A DNA stretch of 64,000 bases from Paulinella micropora (lineage: Eukaryota > Cercozoa > Imbricatea > Euglyphida), in contig BJOX01000099.1 of the NCBI GenBank assembly GCA_009731375.1, forward strand, positions 515,694-579,693, written 5' to 3'. The translations under genes were made by a program, and so were the position numbers. How positions within the stretch are numbered: the first letter of the stretch is position 1; each line of letters begins with the position of its first letter. Of this stretch, positions 27,241-40,429 are shown one piece after another. The notes under the pieces were generated by a model. The model was not told the DNA's origin. It saw only the letters and a list, made by a program, of their open reading frames with translations, and did not search any database.

Positions 27241-27302
27241 GGGGCAGATAGTGCTAGTGTGCTACCCGCGTCTTTGCTACTGCTGCATCGTCGTCGATAG
27301 AT

Positions 27303-27354
<52 letters not shown>

Positions 27355-27406
27355 AGATAGTGCTGGTGCTACCCGCGTCTTTGCTGCTGCTGCATCATAG
27401 ATAGAT

Positions 27407-27439
<33 letters not shown>

Positions 27440-27603
27440 TGCGAGAGAGAGATGAGAGATGAGAGATGAGAGATGAGAGATGAGAGATGAGAGATGAGAG
27501 ATGAGAGATGAGAGATGAGAGAGAGATGAGAGATGAGATAAGATGAGATGAGCTGAGATGAGCTGAGATTGAGCTATAAGATGAGATGAGATGAGATATG
27601 ATG
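27241..27603. repeat. GA and GAGAT arrays with a duplicated lead-in
   Basis: GTGCTACCCGCGTCTTTGCT plus (GA)n occurs twice (27259, 27369), followed by a GAGATGA array. Confidence 0.9.
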
Positions 27604-27668
27604 AGATATCATCTTACCCCAAAATCTCGCATTAACATGCTGCTTATAGTCCTCCCCTTTCCTCCTCC

Positions 27669-27714
<46 letters not shown>

Positions 27715-27918
27715 TAGAGAGAGAGAGATAGAGAGAGAAAGAAATAGATAGAGAAATAGATAGATAGATAGATATATAGACATAGATGGATAGATAGATG
27801 GATAGATAGAGAGAGAGGGATAGATTGATAGATAACATAGATACATAGGTAGATAGGAGGTAGATAGATAGATAGATATATCGGTAGGTAGGAAGGCTTA
27901 GGTCGGTAGGTAGGTAGG

Positions 27919-27955
<37 letters not shown>

Positions 27956-28246
27956 GGATAGATAGATAGGTAGATAGATACATAGATAGATAGATATATC
28001 GGTAGGTAGGTAGGTAGGTAGGTAGGTAGATAGGTAGATAGGTAGATAGGTAGGTAGGTAAGCAGGGAGGCAGGGCACGAGGGCCAGGAGAGCGGGCAGG
28101 GGAGGCGGCAGGCGAGGCGGAGGAGGAGACGGCGGAGGAGGAGGAGAAGGAGGAAGGGGCGGCAGGGGTGGTGGCAGGCAGGGCAGCAGCGGGAGGCGAG
28201 GACGTCGAGGCAGCAGCGAGGACCGACGACTAACACACACGTCAAC

Positions 28247-28336
<90 letters not shown>

Positions 28337-28483
28337 CAGCGACAGCTATGCGGCCAGGAGCCTATTAGATAGTTGTCTAGGAGGTTGGATGGATGGATGG
28401 ATATATATATATATATATATATATATGAGCCTATTAGATAGCTGTCTAGGAGGTTGCATGGATGGATGGATGGATATATATAA

Positions 28484-28523
<40 letters not shown>

Positions 28524-28574
28524 GCTAGCTAGCTAGCTAAGCTAGCTAGCTAGCTAGCTAGCTAGCTAGCTAGC

Positions 28575-28640
<66 letters not shown>
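27604..28640. repeat. GATA, GGTA and GCTA arrays with a GC-rich island
   Basis: GATA/GGTA repeats to 28060, a GAG/GGC-rich island at 28070-28235 without a supported gene, then GATA, two copies of GAGCCTATTAGATAG...GGATGGATGG (28360, 28427) and a (GCTA)n block at 28513-28575. Confidence 0.85.
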
Positions 28641-28643
<3 letters not shown>

Positions 28644-29097
28644 GAGATATCGACTAATGTCAGAAAAAAGGAGCTTCTGATTTCGTCAACCAAGGAAGTC
28701 TGTGGGTAAAGTATTAACCCGATGCCCAGCTAAGCCGTGATGTTTGCACGGAAGGGACTGATACAGGCGATACCAAACCTCCCTAGTACCAGGCGGGGCC
28801 AGGGCTCGTTCCATAAGCGCCCCTTGCAGAACGAGCTCCCACCTCCATTACAGAGGGCCCAGTAAGCAGATGGAGTTTCGAGACTGTTCGACAGTCTAGT
28901 ATAAACCGACAGAGCACTGTGAGTTTTATTCTGGGCTCAACAAGCGAGAAAGGGCACCCTGAGGGAACAGGATTGTGCTTCCCGTCGCTATTTCGGCATG
29001 TGACTTATAGGCGTATGGCTAGGCACACATAAGGCACCCCACCACGGGCCCAGCACACCCACACCATCCCCTAATTCTCTGTCTGTCGACAGATGGC
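28641..29097 (-). mobile_element. Interspersed repeat family 2, copy c
   Basis: Same constant end as the other copies at 28641. It stops after CTGTCGACAGATGGCA, about 90 bp short of the longest copy, and is followed by GATAG repeats. Confidence 0.75.
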
Positions 29098-29114
29098 AAA
29101 GATAGATAGCTAGC

Positions 29115-29161
<47 letters not shown>

Positions 29162-29212
29162 GGAACCAGGAGGTCCAACGATCACAGCCGCAAATTTGCC
29201 AAACCTTGCACT

Positions 29213-29255
<43 letters not shown>

Positions 29256-29589
29256 ATTACATACATAATTACATGCATGCATATACATGCATGCATGCAT
29301 GCATACATACATACATACATACATACATACATACTTACTGACATTGCATACATACATACATACATACATACATTCATTCATACATACATACATACATACA
29401 TACATTACATAACATACATAACATAACATAACATAACATAACATAACATAACATAACATATAGAATATCACATAATAACATATAGCACATAACAAAAACA
29501 TATAACATATAACATATAACATATAACATATAACATATAACATATAACTTATAACTTATAACATATAGCATATAGCATTTTGTCTCAGG

Positions 29590-29643
<54 letters not shown>

Positions 29644-29694
29644 ATGAATTCATCTCATGGAGTTTGCAGATGTGCCTGTCTCAGGTCTATCTAT

Positions 29695-29741
<47 letters not shown>

Positions 29742-29798
29742 CCTATCTATCTACCTACCTTCCTACCTACCTACCTTCCTACCTACCTACCTACCTAC

Positions 29799-29834
<36 letters not shown>

Positions 29835-30285
29835 ATACTACGCAAAAGGTTTGACTCTTCATTTGAAGCCTCCCGTATCAGTTTGGTATGTATGTATGTA
29901 TCTATGCATGTATGTACGTATGTATGTATGCATGCATGCATGCATGCATGTATATTATGTTATGTTATGTTATGTTATGTCATGTTATGTTATGTTATGT
30001 TATGTTATGTTTATGTTTATGTTTATGTTTATGTTTATGTTTATGTTTATGTTTATGTTTATGTTTATGTTTGTGTTTATGTTATGTTATATGTTATATG
30101 TTGTATGTTATATCTTATATCTTATATGTTGTATCTTATATGTTATATGGTATATGCTATATGTTATATGCTATATGTTATATGCAAGCACACCTCAAAT
30201 GAGATGAATTCATGATAGATAGATAGATAGATAGACAGATAGAGAGATATATAGATAGATAGATAGATAGATAGATAGCTAACCC
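29098..30285. repeat. Mixed GATA, TA, CATA, CATAA and ATGTT arrays between inverted repeats
   Basis: Successive short arrays, with CATAA-type pentamers at 29400-29460 mirrored by TATGT types at 29955-30180. An exact 23-bp inverted repeat, TATCTATCATGAATTCATCT... at 29635 and its complement at 30199, encloses the second half. Confidence 0.85.
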
Positions 30286-30861
30286 TCCCGGGACGAAAAA
30301 CGTTTTGTTTCAAAATTTGAAGGCGCAGAACTGAAAAAAGAAAAACTGTATTAATTATTTTTGAAGCATATATTCAGGATTTCACAATTGATATTTGCTG
30401 CCGGCAGTGTTGATCTCTTTATGTTTCACACCCAAGTTTAGTTAACTTAAAAAAATGGAAATTTAATGTGTGAAGACCAGTATGCAAGGAGACGCTGATC
30501 ATAGCAACAGAAAATTGTTCTAAAAATACTAGGTAATGATGGTTTAGGGTGTCCTGTAGAGGGAGCTCACATCGTCTTGAAGGGTATTTTAAGGTATGAA
30601 ATTATGAAACGCTGCACTGAACGTAAACAGGACTGAGTGATTCTATCATATAATACAGGTTCGTCAGAGTTCTGAACTTCTTGCCTTAGCCTAACCCAAA
30701 GTAGTGATTCCAGGGACCAAATTAGCAATTCTTGCGGCTTGCTAGCCGGCGGGGTCGTCTGCCTATCTATGGCGAAAGTCACACCGCGTTGTGAGGCAGT
30801 ACGGGTTGATAACTGCTCGACTCGGCGTGATTCGAGGGGGCCCGTAGTTGCGGCCAGTTCC
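30286..30861. other. Unique sequence, no gene supported
   Basis: Non-repetitive sequence. A minus-strand frame at 30567-30917 follows the gag-like frames and could be their downstream part, but nothing recognisable is seen in it. Confidence 0.4.
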
Positions 30862-31310
30862 TCACTCGCTCGGGAGAGAAAGAGAACAGAGGTTGCGCCT
30901 GTCTGTTGTCCTTCCATTTGTCTTCCTCATCGTCCATCCCACCTTCTCGTCGTTCCTCGTATGGAGAGACGAAGAGTGTGCCAACCTGTCCGGAAACCGG
31001 GCATTCGGAGGGGTAGAAAACGAGCCCGGGAAGCTAGGGCTCCGGCGAGAAAACGTCGGAGTCGGAACTGAGCCGGAGGCTGACGGTTGTGGGGACAGTA
31101 ACCCCTCGGATGTCGGTGGCGGTCGGCTAAATAGAGATCTTTGGGCATCCGACCCGCTTGTAGGGCCCAGACTGCTTACCGGGGGACGAAAAGCTCGACC
31201 TGCAAAGGATGGGAGGGACCCACCGCTTCGTCGTGGGCCTGGACCCAGGTGAGTAAAGTCTCGTCGGGGTAGGGGCTGCCGGAGGACCAAAAAGCGAAGC
31301 TGCCGACGAT

Positions 31311-31344
<34 letters not shown>

Positions 31345-32114
31345 ATGACGATGACGATGACGTTGCTGGCAATCCAGTTGTCGTCGTGACCGCAGGCATC
31401 GCCGTTGTCGCGGCCGTGGCCGTCGACGTGGCTGCCGGTGGAGGGCAAGATGGCCCATAGTAGGAGCCGCCATGCCTGTGAGCACTGGGCCCGTCATGTA
31501 GCGTAAAGATACAGGGACGTAATCCGGGGTTTGAACCCTGGGCCAGCCAACCTTTTTCGCTAAATCGTTGTAACGAGCAATGGCTAAGTCTCTCTCACCT
31601 CTAAAAGAGGTCCACTTATGGAAAACAGAAAGGTTGAGCCAATAATCTACCAACTGCTCAAGGGGCTGCATAGGAATAAAAGGTTCCTCCTCAAGATTGA
31701 GCAGTCTTTGATTGCTTTCGCTACGAGTGGGCAAAGGTCTTTCTCTAGAGTCGTGACGACTACCTTGATGAAGTGGGCGCGGCCAATTCCATCTGTCTGG
31801 GGAGAGAGCTTCTTTGCTGAGCCATCCTTGAGGGCCTTCTGGTACGTGTTCATGCATTGGACCTTGAGAGTAGTGCGTAGGGTTCGAAAAATGCTGAGGC
31901 ATTCGTCTCGGTAGTGGACTTCCCTGGAGACCAGATCGTAATTGGGGCGTGGAAAGGAGGCTGGAAGGCTCATTTCTTCACACCTGAACGTTAAAGACCC
32001 ACCGTGTAGCAAAAAGGTCTGGAATTTGCAAAGGAGAACTTGTTGGATGATTGCTACTCGATGATCTTGGCTGAGGGACTGTATGCAATGAACTTGAACA
32101 GAACTTGAATACAT
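30862..32114 (-). pseudogene. Decayed gag-like gene
   Basis: Two overlapping minus-strand frames. The first (32114-31647) has helical gag-like sequence (SREVHYRDECLSIFRTLRTT, KALKDGSAKKL). Near 31700 the coherent reading passes to the second frame (31902-30862: EEEPFIPMQPLEQLVDYWLN, FHKWTSFRGERDLAIARYND). Then a (GTC)n stretch encodes His/Arg- or Ser/Ala-rich sequence depending on frame (31320-31380). The helical part followed by a Ser-rich stretch parallels the gag-like region at 52004-54275. Retrotransposon gag is my best reading; no protease or reverse transcriptase is recognised. A host protein cannot be excluded. Confidence 0.35.
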
Positions 32115-33500
32115 AGTACAAAGTCGCCTCCCTGCGTGTGGTGAGCATACTCAACGATCATCATGCACAGACACTTGAAGGCAGGTAAACTAGCTGTCCG
32201 GTGTGAGTGTGAGGAGTGACCTTGGGTATGTTCGCTGTTGGTGTTTCCAAGAACAGGTAGGAGTTCCCCAATTCAAGCTGTCGACAGCACACACAGAGTG
32301 TGACTCTTCCAAAAATATAGGGAAATTCGAATTGTAAGTCTTGACTAGCCTCCTGCGAGAAAATTACCAACCCGGACAATGAATTGAATACACACACGGC
32401 TGTCAATTGATCTCAAAATACTTCCGAGATCAGGAAAGATACCAAAAGACACTGGGACGGTCAATTCCAGTTTATTCAGTATGCTTACTTGACAGATTAC
32501 TTGTCCGTTGAGAAACAATGCAAATTCTGAGAACTAACGAGAATATTTCAAGTGGAAAATGAGTTGTGTAGCAGTTATTAATAGTTGGAGTTGTTCAAGC
32601 CGGTCAGAGGAAAAATAAAGTAAAAAGGACGGCGTCAAGACTGCCACTTTACCTGGCGTAGATGCACCAGCATTTTACCTATCATTATTATTTCATATGA
32701 CTGGTGACTGGAAAAAGCGATCTAGGAAATAAGATGTAGATATTGGGAAAAAGGCAATATTGAACATTTTCTACTGAAAAGTTACTATTAATATGTGACT
32801 GGTAAAGGGAAATAAATTGATATGTCACTAGTAACGGCACTGAGCCTCCTTTGAAAACGTAACAACTACAAGTTATCGTATAAATAAACTGAACTTGAAA
32901 TGAACTGAGTAACGGAAGCCTCGTTGAGCCTACGGTCACTAAAAATAGAAGTCAGCGGCGGTAAACTTGAAGTAAAACTTGAAGTATAAACTTGAGTCAG
33001 AAAGTTTAACTTGTGACAAAATATTGATCATTCTGGCGAATCCGGTACGTGACGGCATTCATTCCGATAATTTGAATAATAGCCTCCGCGAGGCTCGGAA
33101 GGGGGCACCCGACGCCTGGGGCCGCATCGTTGCCGGGCACGGTGGCAGGGCCGTTATATTGTATAACTGATTCAAGTTGAACTGGGCCGGGAGCAATGGG
33201 AATCATTCAGTGTCCCTTGTAAAGTGGCATTGGTTGGCGCCACCAATCCCATCACAGACCAGTATCAATTAAGCTGTGATATCAAGGAGTCACATCACTT
33301 CACTTCTAGACTTCCTAAGGTGATACGGTCAAAATTGGTTTCCATTTTTTGGAAAAGTAAATTTGGTTTGGGAAAGTTGTTTTCACTGATAAAATTTTAT
33401 TAATATTGTGGTAGATGTAGGCGTTTCTTTTTTCATTATTGGTTTTTTTTCTTTTTTCTTTATATATATATATATATATATATATTTCCGAAAAGGTCCT
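32115..33500. repeat. Dispersed repeat shared with 50400-50960
   Basis: From about 32820 the plus strand matches 50420 onward: AATTGATNTGT, GTAACAACTACAAGTTAT (32859 and 50480), a run of AACTTGAAGT motifs, CAATATT/AAATATT, ATTCATTCCGATAA (33058, 50650). This is probably an LTR or promoter region of one retroelement family. 32115-32820 is unique sequence. A TA tract lies at 33462-33485. Confidence 0.5.
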
Positions 33501-33502
33501 TA

Positions 33503-34173
33503 CGGTAGGCGGGAATAGATAAGTGGAAGCGTGTGAGAAAAATGGAAGTGGTATTCAACATTTTTTAGATATACAAAAGAGAAAAAATGAAAATGTTTCA
33601 AGGAAGAAGAAGAAGAAGAAGAAGAAGAAGCAGCAGAAGCAGCAGCAGCAGCAGAAGCGCAGCAGAAGCAGAAGAAGAAGAAGAAGAAGAAGAAGAAGAA
33701 GAAGAAGAAGAAGAAGAAGAAGAAGAAGAAGAGGAAGGAAAAAAAAAGAAGAAGAAGAGAAGAAGTGTAGGTCATTATAGCTGAATTTACATTTCAACTC
33801 GATTTTATGGCGGCTAGTAAATTGACCTTATGCCAGTTAGAACGGTCAGCAAGTGATGATGATTGAACTCAGTTCGTGAAATATTTTTTACGCAAACACT
33901 TTTACTACACTAGTTGTTACTATTACTAGTGTAGTAAAAGTGTTTGCGTTAAAAAAATATTTCACGAACTAAGAAAATACTTGCCACTAGTAGGCGGGAA
34001 TACATTAGTGGGAAGCGTGTGAGAAAAATGGAAGTGGTATTCAACAATATATAGAGATACAAAAGAGAAAAAATGAAAATGTTTCAAGGAAGAAGAAGAA
34101 GAATAAGAATAAGAAGAAGAAGAAGGTCATATTAATATTTGTAAATATTTCAATTCGTCCTAGGAAAAGCTAA
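33503..34173. repeat. Duplicated segment, AAG array and perfect palindrome
   Basis: A roughly 110-bp segment starting GTAGGCGGGAATA and ending in AAG repeats is present at 33503-33612 and again at 33990-34098. The first copy carries a long (GAA)n/(GCA)n array to about 33765. Between them a palindrome at 33871-33970 (AGTTCGTGAAATA...) has arms of about 45 bp and a 10-bp loop. A shorter version of the hairpin (TTTACTACTGA/CAGTAGTAGTAAA) is at 50780. Confidence 0.75.
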
Positions 34174-34180
34174 GAAGGAA

Positions 34181-34182
34181 AG

Positions 34183-34236
<54 letters not shown>

Positions 34237-34368
34237 TATAGATAGATAGATAGAACTTTCAAACGACTTGCCTAGCACTTTCGAAGCGCAGATACATAGA
34301 TAGATAGATAGATATTCATAGATAGATAGATTAGATAGATGGTAGATAGATAGATAGATGGATGGATG

Positions 34369-34409
<41 letters not shown>

Positions 34410-34486
34410 GTAGGTAGGTAGGTAGGTAGGTAGGTAGGTAGGTAGATAGATAGATAGATAGATAGATAGGTAGGTAGGTAGGTAGG

Positions 34487-34542
<56 letters not shown>

Positions 34543-34584
34543 GACTCTGACTGAGAAAAAAAACAGGTAAAAGTTGGATGGATG

Positions 34585-34618
<34 letters not shown>

Positions 34619-34681
34619 CAGAGACCCTGACTGAGAAAAAAATTGCTACTTGAAGTTTGTTACTGCTACTATTGATATTAA

Positions 34682-34723
<42 letters not shown>
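34181..34723. repeat. GATA/GGTA arrays with duplicated spacer and ATT tail
   Basis: GATA and GGTA arrays. The spacer GACTCTGACTGAGAAAAAAA appears at 34544 and, slightly changed, at 34624. (ATA)n at 34680-34723 is the tail of the SINE that follows. Confidence 0.9.
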
Positions 34724-34724
<1 letters not shown>

Positions 34725-34955
34725 GTGCTTCTCTGTCAATGGCTGATGCAAATCTGCACACGCGCCTCCATCGTCTCACCCGTGAGGGGAGTACGAAGAA
34801 TCGACGATAGGCTCTAATGACACCCCCGCACGGGCAGTTCCAACACTTCCAGACGGACCGGTATGTTCAATGAAAATACTGGTGGCACCGACGGGAATCG
34901 AACTGGCGACAGGGCCCAGATGGTAGAACTTGACCACTGGGCTATCACGGTGTCC
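34724..34955 (-). mobile_element. tRNA-derived SINE, copy B
   Basis: Minus-strand copy with tRNA-like boxes at 34945-34900 and the tail on the left. It lacks the internal duplication of copy A. Confidence 0.8.
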
Positions 34956-34990
<35 letters not shown>

Positions 34991-35280
34991 GTACAAGGTA
35001 TCTAGCTGATAAACTACATATGCGGCGCGCCAAATTTGACGTGTTTTGCGGGCTCGCCGGCCCGGCTCGACCACAAAACACGCTGTGCGGGGGTCACAAG
35101 GTCACAAACGCGCAGGTAGCAGCGGCCCGGCGGAGTAGAAGCCGGGAAAAGGCAGTCTGGGGGGGACGTAGGGGGAAAAGACAGGGTTGAGAGGGAGTGG
35201 AAGGGGTGGGAGTGAGTATTGGGAGAAGGGAGAGAGGCCTGGGTAGAGGAAGCTGGAGGGGGTGTGTGAGGAGTTGTTGC
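34956..35280. other. ATA tract, half of a fold-back element, and unique sequence
   Basis: (ATA)n to 34988. Then TATGCGGCGCGCCAAATTTG at 35019-35070, half of the fold-back element found whole at 37388 and 57171. Then GC- and GGGA-rich unique sequence with no supported gene. Confidence 0.6.
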
Positions 35281-35363
35281 CAATTAGCCTAAGAGAGATA
35301 GATAGGTTGTAGTATTTGATAGAGAATTGGGTAGGTGAGTAGGTAGGTAGGTAGGTAGGTAGG

Positions 35364-35423
<60 letters not shown>

Positions 35424-35424
35424 C

Positions 35425-35483
<59 letters not shown>

Positions 35484-35646
35484 CCTGTCGACAAGGTTGA
35501 CAACTTCTTGGAAATTGAGACGTCCGTCTCGATCTATACGCATGTATGTCGGTAGATAGTAGATATATAGATAGATAGATAGGTAGGTTAAGTAGGTAGG
35601 TAGGCAGGTAGGTAGGTAGATAGGTAGATGGATGGATGGATAGATG

Positions 35647-35683
<37 letters not shown>

Positions 35684-35704
35684 GTAGATAGATAGGTAGA
35701 TAGG

Positions 35705-35775
<71 letters not shown>

Positions 35776-35826
35776 CATACCAGTGTCAGCTTGTGTGAAG
35801 AGTGCTTGCAGGACTGGGGCAGGGAC

Positions 35827-35890
<64 letters not shown>

Positions 35891-35941
35891 CATACCAGCG
35901 TCAGCTTCTGTGAAGAGTGCTTGCAGGACTGGGGCAGGGAC

Positions 35942-36021
<80 letters not shown>

Positions 36022-36098
36022 CATACCAGCGTCAGCTTGTGTGAAGAGTGCTTGCAGGACTGGGGCAGGGACGTGACACGTACCAAAGAGGAGAGAGA
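35281..36098. repeat. GATA arrays with a threefold repeated spacer
   Basis: GATA/GGTA arrays. The 50-bp spacer CATACCAGYGTCAGCTTSTG... with CTTGCAGGACTGGGGCAGGG occurs at 35774, 35890 and 36021. Confidence 0.9.
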
Positions 36099-36170
36099 GC
36101 AGCTGATAGAAAGCAGGAAATTCGATGCGGCCCTGTACATGTGTACGTATATGTATAAGAGAGAAAGAAA

Positions 36171-36229
<59 letters not shown>

Positions 36230-36323
36230 AGCTGATAGAAGGAGGGAAACTCGATGCGGCCCTGTATGTGTATGTGTCTGTGTATGTGTATGTCTGTGTG
36301 TGTGTATGTGTCGGTAGGAATAT

Positions 36324-36388
<65 letters not shown>

Positions 36389-36417
36389 AAGAGAGAGCGA
36401 GATAGATAGATAGATAG

Positions 36418-36456
<39 letters not shown>

Positions 36457-36613
36457 GAGAGAGAGAGAGAAGAGAGCAGCTGATGGCGGGAAACTCAATG
36501 CGGCCCTGTATGTGTATATATATGTATATATATATGTGTAGTATATGTATATGTGTATGTGTATGTGCGTGTGTGTGTGTGTGTATGTGTGTGTCGGTAG
36601 GAATATGACACAA

Positions 36614-36684
<71 letters not shown>

Positions 36685-36714
36685 AGAGAGAGNNNNNNNN
36701 NNNNNNNNNNNNNN

Positions 36715-36780
<66 letters not shown>

Positions 36781-36877
36781 GATAAAAGGCGGGGAACTCA
36801 ATGCGGCCCTGTATGTGTATTATGTGTATGTATATGTGTATGTGTATGTGTATGTGTATGTGTCGGTAGGAATATGA

Positions 36878-36934
<57 letters not shown>

Positions 36935-36960
36935 AGCTGATAGAAGGCGGGAAATTCGAT
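36099..36960. repeat. GA and GT arrays with a fivefold repeated spacer
   Basis: The block CAGCTGATAGAAGGCGGGAA...CGATGCGGCCCTGTATGTG, followed by GTGT/TATG and GTCGGTAGGAATATGACAC then (GA)n, occurs at about 36099, 36229, 36477, 36777 and 36934, with period 125-300. A 22-N gap is at 36693-36714. Confidence 0.9.
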
Positions 36961-37387
36961 GCGGCCTTGTATGTGTAATGTATGCTGTATGTATGTATGT
37001 ATGTATGCAAACATGGAAATGTATATGTGTATGTATTTTTGTCCTTATAAAACGTCTTATGTATATGTCAGATCCAAGGTGTATGTATATATGTATTTAA
37101 GCATGGAAATGTATATAAAGTATATGTATTTTTGTCAATATATGTATATGTCACAGCAAAGGTGCAAGTATGTATGTATGTATGTATGTATGTATGTATG
37201 TATGCATGTATGTATATATGTATGTATGCATGGAAATGTATAGTATATGTGTATATATTTTGCTTGCACTTACGGAGCCGTTGAGATCACATTGTTTGAA
37301 AGCTTCCAATACTCTAAGTCGACCTTGATGCTCTACAAGTATATATATACGTATTTTTATTTATCGGTCACCTCCACAAAATGTGGT
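36961..37387. repeat. ATGT array and flank of the fold-back element
   Basis: ATGT repeats with short unique patches. 37350-37387 (TTTATCGGTCACCTCCACAAAATGTGG) also flanks the other whole fold-back copy at 57263-57310 in inverted orientation. Confidence 0.8.
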
Positions 37388-37492
37388 CACATATGCGGCG
37401 CGCCAAATTTGACGTGTTTTGCGGGCTCGTCGGCCCGGCCCGGCTCGCCCGCAACACACGTCAAATTTGTGGCTAGCCCGCATAAGCTACTA
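37388..37492. mobile_element. Fold-back element, copy 1
   Basis: Nearly palindromic: GCGGCGCGCCAAATTTGACG... pairs with ...CGTCAAATTTGTGGCTAGCCCGC, with a GC-rich centre. The same structure is at 57171-57262. No coding capacity; it is a MITE-like hairpin. Confidence 0.75.
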
Positions 37493-37676
37493 ATGTCTGT
37501 TTGTATGTATGTATATGTGTGTGTGAAGCCTTCATCACTCCTTAGTCTGCTTGCATGCATGCATGTATGCATGTATGTATGTATGTATGTATGTATGTAT
37601 GTATGTACATATGCATGTATGTATGTGTGTGTGTATGTATGTATGTATGTATGTATGTATGTACATATGTATGTAC

Positions 37677-37707
<31 letters not shown>

Positions 37708-38720
37708 TGTATGTATGTATGCATGTATGTATGTATGTATGTATGTATGTATGTATGTACATATGCATGTATGTATGTGTGTATATGTATGCATGTATGT
37801 ACGTATTTATGCATGTATGTATGTATGTATGTATGCATGTATGTATGTATGTATGTATATATGTATGCATGTATGTATGTATGCATGCATGTATGTATGT
37901 ATGTATGTATGTACATGTGCATTGCTTGAAAGCCTCCAAAAATCTTAGACGACCTTGATGTTATATGTATGTATGAATGTATGTATGTATGTATGTATGT
38001 ATGTATGTATGTATGTACCCTCTTTTGTAAACACCGTTGCCAAGACATTTAGAAATTCTAGCCAACCTAAACATAGATATATACAAAGGTATGTACGTAT
38101 GTACGTATGTACGTACGTACGTATGTATGTATGTATGTATGTATGTATGTATGTATGTAGTATGTATGTATGTATGTATGTATTGCCAAGACATTTACAA
38201 ATTCTAGCCAACCTAAACATAGATATATAAAAAGGTATGTATGTATGTACGTATGTATATGTATGTATGTATGTATGTATGTGCCAAGACATTTAGAAAT
38301 TCTAGCCAACCTAAACGTACATATATACAAATGTATGTACGTATGTACGTATGTATGTATGTATGTATGTATGTATGTATGTTATGTATGTATGTATGTA
38401 TGTGTGTATGCATGCATGCATGTGTGTATGTATTTGAGAAGACATTCAGAAATTCTAGCCCACGTAAACGTGGATATGTACAAAAGTATGTATGTATGTG
38501 TGTCTGCATGTATGTATGTATGTATGTATGTATTTATGTATGTATGTATGTATGTAAGTGTGTATGTATGTATGTATTTGATAAGACATTCAGAAATTCT
38601 AGCCAGCCGAACAGTAGACATGTACAAAAGTATGTATGTATGTATGTGTGTATGCATGTATGTATGTATGTATGTATGTAAGTGTGTATTCTGTATGTAG
38701 ACATGTACAACAATGTATGA
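37493..38720. repeat. ATGT arrays with a fivefold repeated spacer
   Basis: Long ATGT arrays. The spacer AAGACATTYAGAAATTCTAGCC plus about 25 bp recurs at 38041, 38186, 38284, 38442 and 38584. TTGAAAGCYTCCAA...CGACCTTGATG occurs at 37299 and 37926. Confidence 0.9.
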
Positions 38721-38725
38721 AAATG

Positions 38726-38811
<86 letters not shown>

Positions 38812-38902
38812 ATCTAGATAGATAGATAGATAGATATCTTAGATAGATAGATGGACCGATTTTTTCACTTTCATCAGGAGCATGTTGTTGTAGTAGACAG
38901 AT

Positions 38903-38946
<44 letters not shown>

Positions 38947-38949
38947 TTT

Positions 38950-38996
<47 letters not shown>

Positions 38997-38999
38997 GAC

Positions 39000-39046
<47 letters not shown>

Positions 39047-39363
39047 CAGATAGACACAGATAGACATACCGATTTTTCCATCTTTATTGGGAGAATGTTG
39101 TTGTAGAAGTTCTTCTACTTGCCCGTTTTTGAGAGACGATCCTGGAGTAAGATAGCAGATATGTAGATAGGCAATCAGGTAAATAGGTAGGTAGGTGGGT
39201 AGGTAGGTAGGTAGATAGATAGGTAGATAGGTAAATAGGTAGGTAGGTGGGTAGGTAGGTAGGTAGATAGATAGGTAGATAGGTACGTAGGTAGGTAGGA
39301 AGGTAGGTAGATAGATGGGTAGATAGATAGATAGATGGATAGATAGATATAGAAATAGATAGA
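38721..39363. repeat. GATA and GGTA arrays with duplicated spacers
   Basis: The spacer CCGATTTTTYCAYCTTYATY... with ATGTTGTTGTAG occurs at 38856 and 39069. The start of a spacer GTTCTTCTACTTGCCCG, repeated at 39920 and 40190, is at 39108. Confidence 0.9.
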
Positions 39364-39823
39364 TATGTTTAATGTTTAATCTATGGGCGTGGCTTAGCAT
39401 GAAAAGCCATTGCCTCCTATACTACCCCCGGACAAGAACTTTCAGCACCGGCCAAGCTGCACACCAACCACTGTCTCGCTGTGGTTGGTGTCTGTGCCCA
39501 GTTCAAGCCGAAAGGTAGCCGAGCCCTTTTGAACTATACGGGACAACACTAGAACACTCCCCAGGAGCGTGTGCCCTAAGGAGATGATGCCATGAGCAAG
39601 TCGAGGTTTCAGGAGTTCACGCTCGTTGTGAGTTACCTTCTACAACCCCGACTTCATCAACCCTTTGCATCACGCCCCGACTTCATCAGCCATGGTCAGG
39701 AGTTGGTTGCCTGTTTAGCCCTTGCGCTGCGCGCGATTAACGGCGGACACAAAATCGTCATTGTAGGAGATAGTTAGATCTGAACCCCAGGCTGAGTTGC
39801 CAGTGGCAGAGACCGTCTCCAGG
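39364..39823 (+). mobile_element. Interspersed repeat family 1, copy 3
   Basis: Full-length plus-strand copy between GATA arrays. Confidence 0.8.
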
Positions 39824-39828
39824 TATAA

Positions 39829-39912
<84 letters not shown>

Positions 39913-40113
39913 GTATGTAGTTCTTCTACTTGCCCGCTTTTGAGAGACGAGCCTGGTGTAAGATAGATAGGTAGGCAGATAGGTTGATAGGTAGATAGGT
40001 AGATAGGTAGGTAGGTGGGTAGGTAGGTAGGTAGGTGGGTAGATAGGTAGGTAGGTAGGTAGGTAGGTAGATATATGGGTAGACAGATAGATAGATAGAT
40101 GGATAGATGGATG

Positions 40114-40169
<56 letters not shown>

Positions 40170-40240
40170 TATAGGTAGGTAGGTAGGTAGTTCTTCTACT
40201 TGCCCGCTTTTGAGAGAAGAGCCTGGTGTGAGATAGATAG

Positions 40241-40300
<60 letters not shown>

Positions 40301-40389
40301 GCATAGATGGATATAAATATGTATATGCACATAAAGAGAGCGAGCAAGAAAGAAAAGAAAAGAAAAGAAAAGAAAAGAAAAGAAAAGAA

Positions 40390-40429
<40 letters not shown>

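Noticed and set aside
33500-33797. Poly-Phe, poly-Leu and poly-Glu frames
   Set aside because: Translations of (AAG)n in different frames.
35284-36801. 505-codon minus-strand frame of SLSLS and SIYL runs
   Set aside because: GA and GATA repeats plus a gap of N; no unique protein sequence longer than the repeated spacers.
38041-38620. CRISPR-like array (short conserved blocks with spacers)
   Set aside because: The conserved blocks are separated by ATGT microsatellite, not by unique spacers of equal length, and there are no cas genes; the genome is eukaryotic.
37247-38700. Long frames of MYVC, IHTY or similar repeats on both strands
   Set aside because: Product of ATGT/CATA tetranucleotide repeats, which lack stop codons in most frames.
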